Assembly (NCBI GenBank): GCA_002104895.1
Contig: MCFG01000014.1
Span: 315,001-363,466 of the forward strand
DNA: 48,466 bases
Direction: 5' to 3'
From: Anaeromyces robustus
Taxonomy: Eukaryota > Neocallimastigomycota > Neocallimastigomycetes > Neocallimastigales > Neocallimastigaceae
The translations under genes and the position numbers were made by a program. The notes beneath the pieces were generated by a model. The model was not told where the DNA came from and ran no database searches. It saw only the letters and a program-made list of their open reading frames with translations. This document shows, piece after piece, positions 40,161 to 48,466 of this stretch (positions are counted from its first letter, which is position 1; the number at the start of each line of letters is the position of its first letter).

Positions 40161-42260
40161 TTATTTGTGCCAGTTTTTGTTAACAAAAGCAGTTCTTTCT
40201 TCTATCCAGTAAGCAAGATAGTCAGCTGCTTCTTGTTGTGTTTTACATTGTTTAGCACCTGGTGAAAGTTCATTAACAAAGTTTGAATTATTTCTAATAT
40301 TGTCCCATACACTGTAATTACGATCAAATGCTTCGGCAGCAGTTTTAGTATCTTGATGAATCATATCAACAACCTTACCAAAGACACCACTATTGTAAGC
40401 CTTTGTCCATTTAGTTCTAATAATATCTTGGTACCAATCTTCATAAATAATAACAGCTAACCATGGATTAATTCTATCACCAAAACCACTAGTATCTAAT
40501 ACAATATTAGCAGCAAAGTGACCTTGACCATCTCTACAACGATCTCTGTTACCAAGAGCAGAATCAAAGTCCCATGGAGCTTCAAATCTAAGTTTCTTAG
40601 AACCTTTTGGTCCGAAATCAGCAACAACATAGAAACTAGAATAATAAAGATCAGCATCACAAGTCATTTCACTAATAATGAACATATCAGCTAAGGAATT
40701 AGCATCAAGAACATTTTCAATAGCTTGTCTTGGGGTTAATTCTGGTGCTTCAACAATACTTCTATAATCACTAGTGAATTTTAAAGTATTTTGGTTATAG
40801 GCAGCTTCATACATAATCTTATAGGCACCATTAACAAAATTACTAATAAAGTCATTTTGTTCTTGAGTAACATCATTTTTGATGGTCATATTATCACCAC
40901 CACCCATACCTGCAAATTGTCTTTTCTTTAATTCATTATTGTCAGCAGTGTATGGAATAGCATAATCTCCAGTGTTACCACCAGCATTACCACCAAAGTT
41001 CCACATACCACCTTGGCCACCTTGACCACCTTGACCACCCATACCTGGGAATTGAGCACCACCTTGGCCTCCCATACCTGGGTATTGACCACCTTGACCA
41101 GCTTGACCGCCAGTTTGACCTGGACGACCACCTTGACCACCTTGGCCACCCATACCTGGGTATTGGCCACCTTGACCACCCATACCTGGGAATTGACCAC
41201 CTTGGCCACCCATACCTGGGAATTGACCCATACCGCCACCACCGAAACTAAAGCTACCACTTGGTGAAACAGTCTTACCACTTCCACCATTACCATCATA
41301 TGGTTTAAGTGGAGCATTATCATTAAAGTTTACAGTAAAGGTTTGAATCTTGTCTTCATATCTAGTATAACCAATATCATATTCCATAAAGTAACCAATA
41401 TCAGTACCTTGATAACCATCTTCTGGTTTAGTAATATTAACTCTGTATTGATTAACTTGTTGAACTTCAGCTATAAGGTAAACACCAAAGTATTCACCAT
41501 TAATATATAATTCAGCTAATTTAGAATCAGAGGCAAAAAGATTATCTTCTCCGAGAATATCACGAGACATAGCAAAAGCAGATTTATTTCTAAGCATAGA
41601 TCCATCTTTGTATTCGGCAAGAAGAACCCAACTCTTAATTTTATTTCCATTATTAAGTCCAAGAACAGTTTGGTTTTGATCAAAGTTAATACGAAGTGAT
41701 TTTTTAACATAGTTAGATGTCCAATTACCACGAACTTTGACTCTACCGCCGACATTATTTATAGGTTTTGATCCATCAGTATCTTGAATTGTAATAGTAC
41801 ATTGTTCATACCATGGTTCTGGAGGCATGTCCTTATTTCTACCCATGTAAGCTTGTTGGGCAATATGTTTTTCAACTGGTTTAGTTGCGAAATCATTTGT
41901 ACCACTTTCACTGTAAAGTGAGATAATTGGAAGAACTTGTTTTCCTGAAATTACTGGTTCATTAGTTTTATCTTTACCACCGTCACAATTAGATTTCTTA
42001 ATAAGACACCAATCATTATTTTCTACACCCCAATCACCATCATTATCAGTATATACTACTGTACAACCCTTACAGAATGGATAATCACCTTCATAACATT
42101 GACTTGCATCAATAGCACACCAATTATTATTTTCTACACCCCATTCTCCATCTGAATCAACGTAAATTACTTCACAATTATTACAACATGGATAATCTGG
42201 GTTACATTTTGATGCAAAAGCACCGGCAGCTAAAATAGAAGCAAAAACAGCGAATCTCAT
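40161..42260 (-). CDS. Secreted CotH-like protein with two fungal dockerins
   Basis: 699 residues. Residues 1-17 form a signal peptide. Two CBM10-type fungal dockerin modules follow, C19-I50 and C55-I87, each with a CC/C-x-x-C cluster, VxYxDxDGxWGVENNxWC and paired cysteines; these anchor proteins to scaffoldins of the gut-fungal cellulosome. From ~105 the protein matches the CotH kinase-like family: VRGNWT (~172), [19 protein letters not shown] (~207), [16 protein letters not shown] (~249) and [12 protein letters not shown] (~559), the last resembling the family's metal-binding DxD region. A ~100-residue Gly/Gln/Met/Pro-rich insert of [10 protein letters not shown]-type repeats (~335-435) splits the CotH domain. 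CotH-dockerin proteins are a known, abundant non-enzymatic-looking component of these fungi; the substrate is unknown. Codon third positions are richer in C than in neighbouring genes. Confidence 0.93.
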   Translation of the reverse strand: MRFAVFASILAAGAFASKCNPDYPCCNNCEVIYVDSDGEWGVENNNWCAIDASQCYEGDYPFCKGCTVVYTDNDGDWGVENNDWCLIKKSNCDGGKDKTNEPVISGKQVLPIISLYSESGTNDFATKPVEKHIAQQAYMGRNKDMPPEPWYEQCTITIQDTDGSKPINNVGGRVKVRGNWTSNYVKKSLRINFDQNQTVLGLNNGNKIKSWVLLAEYKDGSMLRNKSAFAMSRDILGEDNLFASDSKLAELYINGEYFGVYLIAEVQQVNQYRVNITKPEDGYQGTDIGYFMEYDIGYTRYEDKIQTFTVNFNDNAPLKPYDGNGGSGKTVSPSGSFSFGGGGMGQFPGMGGQGGQFPGMGGQGGQYPGMGGQGGQGGRPGQTGGQAGQGGQYPGMGGQGGAQFPGMGGQGGQGGQGGMWNFGGNAGGNTGDYAIPYTADNNELKKRQFAGMGGGDNMTIKNDVTQEQNDFISNFVNGAYKIMYEAAYNQNTLKFTSDYRSIVEAPELTPRQAIENVLDANSLADMFIISEMTCDADLYYSSFYVVADFGPKGSKKLRFEAPWDFDSALGNRDRCRDGQGHFAANIVLDTSGFGDRINPWLAVIIYEDWYQDIIRTKWTKAYNSGVFGKVVDMIHQDTKTAAEAFDRNYSVWDNIRNNSNFVNELSPGAKQCKTQQEAADYLAYWIEERTAFVNKNWHK

Positions 42261-42812
42261 TTTTAATTATTATTTTGTTTTAAAAATAAATTTTTTGAAG
42301 TATTATAACTATTTTATTTATTTTTTATTTTATTATTTTTATTATTTTTTTTTACCTTTTAGTTATTTATTATTATTTTTTTTAAGCTTTATTTTTCAAT
42401 TTACAACTTAAATTTCTTTTTGTTGTATCTTTTTTATTTATAATATTTTTTAATAACTTCAAAAATAAAATTTGATATTTTTTTAACTTTTTACTTACAA
42501 TTTGTTTTAATAATTAAAAATAATTACAGACAAAAAAATTTTAATAACAATATTTTTAAATTATATATATATATATTCCTTTTTTTTACAAATGTGAATA
42601 AATATATAAAATTTAGTCAATAAATTTTCTTTATTTTACTCAATTAATATATACAAAAATTTAAAAATATTTTTTTAAAGATTGAAAATAAATTTAATCA
42701 ATAAATTTCTTTTCTAATTCTTTTAAAAAAAAAGAGAGAGTTTTTTTATTTTTTCTTTTTTTTTTTTTTAATACAAAAAAAATTTTTTTATAATAATAAT
42801 TAGTGATAATTA

Positions 42813-42857
42813 CTAATTATTAATATTTTTCCAGTTTTTATTAACAAAGATGGAAAT
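42813..42857 (-). pseudogene. Possible 3'-end relic of a CotH gene
   Basis: The minus strand reads IFVNKNWKNINN and then TAG, against the FVNKNWHK terminus of the adjacent CotH gene. A core of 18 bases, TTTGTTAA(T/C)AAAAACTGG, differs at one base. Upstream of this core the similarity is lost. Confidence 0.35.
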
Positions 42858-45800
42858 CTTAATTATTTAAAAAAAAAAAAGGATGAAAATAATTGCTATT
42901 TATAATATTTTTTTATATTAATAATTAATTATATATTAGGATATTAATATTAATAAATTATAAATTAATATATTGTAACAGTTAATAATTAATATATGTA
43001 AAATATACTTTTAATATATTATTTATATTAAACTATAAATAATAAGAAAAATCTAATTCCAAGAAATTGAAATAATATATTATTAAATATTAATATAAAT
43101 GATAATGATTAAAGTTTTAATATATATTGTGAATAATTTGAATTTGAACCTGTCATTACAATATTTGTCATTATATAATATATAGGATATATATATATTT
43201 AGTTATAACAATGAAAAATGTTTTTTTTTTTTTTTTTTTTTTTAATGTTACTTGTGATTTAGTATTATTGGGAGAATAAAAACATTTACAATAATATTAA
43301 ATAGTTTTTTTTTCTTTATGTTTTTTTTTTCTTTTTTCTTTTTTTTTTTTTTTTAAAAAAAACTATATATATTGATGTAAATAATATATATTATATATAA
43401 TATTATCATTATCATTATTATTATTATATTTAATTATTAATTATTAATTCATAGTTAATATTTAACATGAAAGTAAATAATTTATTTTATGTAATATCAA
43501 AAGATATTTAAATTTATTCTATTATTTGTTACATTCTTTTTTGATGAATGTATTTTGGAATAAGTTAATATTCAATTTTGCCAATCAGATAAATCATGTA
43601 ATTATTATGAAATCATGAAATAATATTTTTTCATTATAAAGTTTTAAATATTTATTTTAATGAACCATAAAAAAAAAAGCATAAAATATTTTAATATTAT
43701 TAAAAATATTTATTAAATATTATATTAAAATAAAAAAACAATAAAAAAAAAACTATATTATTTTATTTTATGGTTACATTATTATAATAATATTTTATTC
43801 TAAATTAAAAAAATATAATATATTATAATATTATAGTACATTTATATTATTATTATTTTAAGGTATGATTTTTTAAAATATAATTAATTTATTTACCTTT
43901 CCAAAAATGTATTATTTTGTTTATAATGAAATGTATACTTTTTGATTATTTATTATTATAAATAATATATTATTATAAATAAATAATATATTATAAATTA
44001 ATATTTCCAAAAGCCGTAATTAAAAAACTTTAATATTAATATTTTTTCATATTTAACAATATTAAAATTTTATATTAAATATTCATTTAGGTTAATTAAT
44101 ATTTAATTTATTTTATGATTTTTATTAAAGATTTTCATTTTAAACTTTGACACATTTTAATTAATATATCTTTAATTAAAATTTATAATTATTAGAGTAT
44201 GAATATATATAAATTATTGTTTAAATAAAATATTAATTAACTAGTAAGTACAAATAATATTTATTTTTTTTTTAATATATAAAAGGGATTGCCATATATA
44301 GATTAATAGGTTATTTTATTCATATTTTTATCATATTTTTATCATATTTAATACAAAAAACACATACTATTATCATAAATAAATTAAAATAATCATATTT
44401 TACTAATTATAGTTAGTAAAAATAATAGAATATTAATTTTTTAGTTATTAATTAAAGATTTTTAAATTTTTAAATATTATATATATATATAAATTATATA
44501 GATGGAATATATATTACTATATTCAAAATATATAAATTTCTTGTAAAAGTTTCAAAAAAAAATGTATCTCTTTTTTAACAAATATTTTTTTATAACCATT
44601 TTAACATTGATTAATATTGTTTAAAAGAAATAAAAAAGAAAAAAAAAACTAAATTAATGTAACTAATTGTAATATTAAAAAAAATATAAAAATATTAACA
44701 TTATTTGACATTTTTATTTACTATATTAATATAATAGTTAATAGATGTTATCATAGATATTATTATCATATTCTCTTTTTTTTTTCTCATTGGATTCATT
44801 TATCTCATTATTATTGTTAATTAAAATATCACATTAATAATATCATATTAATAATATTAATTATTAAAAGAGAACAATATTTTTTTTACAAAAAAAAAAA
44901 AAAAAAAAAAAAAAAGAAACATCAAAAAATTTATTCTTTATTAATTATTAAGCTTTTGTATATTAAATATTTAATTTAAAAAAAAAAAAAAACTTTTTTT
45001 CCATTATTTAAAATATTGTAACTATTAAATATATAATTAATATTTTTTTATTTCATTATATTATATTATTATATTTTAAAATAGAATAAAATATTTAAAT
45101 TTAATGAATTATAATAATTAAAAGTTTAAAAGAAATTTTTTTTAGGGTTTAATTTATAATGTAAAATTAGAATTTGTTCTTGCTTTTTTTTTATTAAAGA
45201 ACTATTTTTTTCCCTAAAATGTTATTGAAATTATTTTATTTATTTATTATTAAAGTGGATTTTTATAATAATAAATGTTACCATTTTTAGAAAAAAATGT
45301 TTAAATACTATATATATAAAATAAATTTGTTTTATATTAGATAAATAAGGAATTTAATTAAAAAATAAGATATTATGATAAATAATAAAAATAATAATAA
45401 AAAAAGAATATAATAGAATTAATAAATATAAATGGAAAAATATGGAGAATAAAATAGCGAACAAAAACAAAACAAAACAAAATTAGATAAAAAATACAAA
45501 ATTAAAAGGAATATTAGAGAATATTAATATAAATTATTTATAATTTATTAAATAAATAAAAAAAAAAGAACAAAAAAAATTCCATGGATATTAATAATAA
45601 TTGTTTTATTTTATTGTATTTATATTTATATTTTGTATTATGTATTTATATTTATTATTATTAATTGCCAATATTAAAGTGGGGAAGATATAATATATCA
45701 ATTTATTAGTATTATGAAGGAAAGTGTTAAATAGAAATAAAAAAGAGGTACATTTGCAAGAAAGTTTTAAATAATATTAATGTTAATATATATTTATATT

Positions 45801-45990
45801 TGATATAAAGATATGTGACTATGAAAAATAAAACACAAAATAATTAATAATTAATAATAAATAAAATAAATATAATAAATAAATATAATAAATAATTATA
45901 AATAGATAAAAGAAAGAAAGAAAAAAAAGGAAAAGTACAATCTAATAAAAAGGGAAAAGACATTTATTATTAAATAATTAGTTAGATAAA

Positions 45991-46142
<152 letters not shown>

Positions 46143-46620
46143 TAAAAAAAAATTAATAATAAATAAAAACAGTTTATGAGTTTTTTGCTTCTAATTTTAT
46201 TAATATATTATTAATATATTATTTGGTATAAAAATTTAATTAATTTTTTTATTAAAATAAAATTAATATTATGAATTAATGTTAATATATTATAATACAT
46301 AATAAATAATAAATTATGAGTAATAAAAACTTTATTTATTATTATAATAAAAAAATATTTTTTTTAAAGTTTTAATAATAAAAATGTTTTCATTTTTTTA
46401 ACATAATTTTTTGATAATAATTTAAAAAATAGATTTAATTATAAAAATTTTTAATTTTTCTTGGTATTTAATAATTATATTTTGTGAAGATAATCTTTAT
46501 GTATAATAAATGCATAAATAAAGATTTTATTTATTATTTTATATGCATTTATTTATACATTTATTATATTTATTTATATAGATTTATTTTTAACAGAAAT
46601 AAGTAATTAATGTCTTTCTT

Positions 46621-46709
46621 AAGGTTTAATATATGGCTTTTTTTTTTTTTTTTTATTATTATTATTGTTATTTAAAATGTTAAAAAAAAAAATTAATATA
46701 TTAAACCTT
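46621..46709. repeat. 14-bp inverted repeat with poly-T/poly-A loop
   Basis: AAGGTTTAATATAT (46621-46634) and ATATATTAAACCTT (46696-46709) are exact reverse complements. Inside, a T17 run faces an A11 run, which would lengthen the hairpin. Confidence 0.75.
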
Positions 46710-47971
46710 ATTTTAAGTCCCTATGATTATTTTTTATATATTATTATTTATTCTATTTATTATAGAAAAAATAGAAGATGAATACAAGATGTTTTAATTT
46801 TTTTTTGTAATTATAGAAAAAAAAGAAAATATTATATGAATCTAGTTTTTTTTTTATTATATATATAATATATATTAGGTATAATAAATATACATATTTT
46901 AAATTACTCATTATTTTTTATTAATAATTAACTGCATTAAAAATAATGAGATGGGGAGTTTAAATAATAGTGAATAAAAAAAGTAATGATAATAATAGTA
47001 ATAATGATAATAATAGTAATAATTATATATATATCATGAATAAAAAATAATGAGTAATAAAAAAAATTACTATAATAAAATAAAGAAGTATTATTTTAAT
47101 AATTTATTTATTAAAATATCGATTATTTTGTTAATATTAATATATATTTTTATAATAAATAGAATATTCATATTTAATATATAATAATATATAATATTTA
47201 TAATACCAATATAATATAATGTAGTAATATATATATTATAATAATTAATTTTTTTATTTAAAAAATTTAAACTTTTTTTATTTGTGTAAATTAATTTTTT
47301 GCTACATTATTTTCTATTACATTATTAAAAATAATGTATGTATTGTAAAAGATAACAATTTATTTTTTAATTTATGATTAATTAAAAGTTAAAAAAATTC
47401 AAAAAAATAAGTTAGATTATATTTTTATTACCTATAAATTTTTTTTATAAGAATAATTATTAAGCATTTAAATAAAGGTTGAATTTTATTTAAAATAATA
47501 ATTGTAAAATAATCATCAATAATATATATTAATAAATATTATCGTAGTTATTATTAATTAATAAATATTATCATAGTTATTATTAATAATAAATATGGAT
47601 ACACTTTTTAATTATATTATAGAAAAAAGTTATTGAATATTTATTAATCTTAAATCTGTAATTAAATATTATTTTTAATAGAGAAAAAAAATTAAAAAAA
47701 ATTAATTAGATAATAATTAAAATTTTAATTGATATTAAAGATTATTATTATTATTATTATTAAATTATCAATTTTAATATTCTTTAGAATTTTTTATTAA
47801 TTTTATTATTCTTATGATTTATTTATAGTTTTTCATATAACAAAAAAAATGTAACAAAAAATAAAGAATAGTCATGTTTTATAGACATAATAATTTATAT
47901 AATAATTAAGATAAATTTATCATGAGCTAATGATTAATAATAATAAAATTCTTTTCTTTTTCTTCTTTCTT

Positions 47972-47973
<2 letters not shown>

Positions 47974-48021
<48 letters not shown>
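47974..48021. repeat. 48-base poly-T tract
   Basis: An uninterrupted run of T preceded by a TTC/TTTC pyrimidine stretch. It is the longest homopolymer in the window. Confidence 0.9.
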
Positions 48022-48360
48022 CCTTTCATTAATAATATAAAATATGTAGATATAAAAAAATTTGTGAATTTTTTTATTTTATGTTTATAAATATTTATTT
48101 CTTTAATTTTTTTTTTGTATATAAGATTCCTTTTTATGTAAAAAATTGTTTTATTAGTTTATAAAAAAATTTGTATATAAAAAGAAAATAAAAAGAAATA
48201 TTTATTCAAAGTGAAAATAATATGAAGTACTTGAAAAAAATAAAATAGAAAATTAAGCTCAACATTTAAAATAATAGTTGATATATAGAATAAAAATAAT
48301 ATGTATTATGAATATTATATATAATATATAATTTAGTTAAATAATATGTAAATATTTATT

Positions 48361-48466
48361 GTCTTAGCATACATAAGGTCTCTGGTTCGACCCCGCAACC
48401 CTGATGTTTCCTCAACGTGGGTTTTTCATTAGTACTTGTTCGCTTGCCAGGTGTTAGTATGTTCTT
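48361..48466. other. tRNA- or SINE-like segment at the window edge
   Basis: The last ~100 bp have near-normal base composition, unlike everything before. GGTTCGACCCC (48384-48394) matches the Pol III B box GGTTCGANTCC at all but one position. TCTTA (48362-48366) and TAAGG (48374-48378) can pair around a 7-base loop like an anticodon arm. AACCC and GGGTT (near 48397 and 48418) could form another stem. The full cloverleaf is not present, so this is not an intact tRNA. A tRNA-derived SINE or other mobile-element end running past the window is the best guess. Confidence 0.35.

Noticed and set aside
48361-48405. Intact tRNA gene
   Set aside because: No acceptor or D arm, U33 missing in the loop, and a poorly paired T stem.

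Overview
The window looks like nuclear DNA of an anaerobic gut fungus (Neocallimastigomycota). Three things point there: noncoding DNA that is extremely A+T-rich and packed with (AAAT)n and (AAT)n microsatellites; intronless pyruvate formate-lyase (PFL) genes with a hydrogenosome-type leader; and a secreted CotH protein carrying two fungal dockerin (CBM10-type) modules. The clade is inferred from these families; the sequence alone does not fix the genus.

Layout. 1-4036 (-): a very long Asn-rich ORF with a PH-like domain, cut by the left edge of the window. 4037-13185: about 9 kb of A/T-rich, microsatellite-rich DNA with one odd higher-complexity island near 7840-8010. 13186-13430 (-): a decayed 3' fragment of a PFL gene. 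14293-36753: the core of the window, four PFL loci in the order -, +, -, +. These are two head-to-head pairs, each sharing a ~2.6 kb upstream spacer, and the two pairs are direct copies of each other about 14.9 kb apart. Copies 1, 3 and 4 are intact at 822 codons; copies 3 and 4 encode the same protein. Copy 2 has a TGG-to-TAG nonsense change. Between the pairs lie a decayed intron-containing gene (22511-23190, -) and a ~22-repeat ankyrin gene (25106-28406, -) whose first ~43 codons are separated by a one-base slip in an A9 run. 36754-40160: repeat-rich DNA with a perfect 58-unit AAAT array, an (AATACT)n tract and a ~53-bp minisatellite. 40161-42260 (-): the CotH/dockerin gene. 42261-48360: more A/T-rich DNA with a possible CotH 3'-end relic. 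The last ~100 bp change sharply in composition and carry a tRNA/SINE-like B box.

How it fits together. PFL makes acetyl-CoA and formate from pyruvate in fungal mixed-acid fermentation, so several copies would raise dosage of a high-flux enzyme. The secreted dockerin protein belongs to the extracellular cellulosome side of the same lifestyle. The strongest unusual signal is how the PFL array evolved. Distal promoter DNA groups copies 1+3 and 2+4, as expected from duplication of a pair. Coding sequence and the proximal ~225 bp of promoter group 1+2 and 3+4. That pattern is what gene conversion between the arms of each palindrome would produce. One copy and one older relic are decaying, with C:G to T:A changes at the disabling sites I could read.
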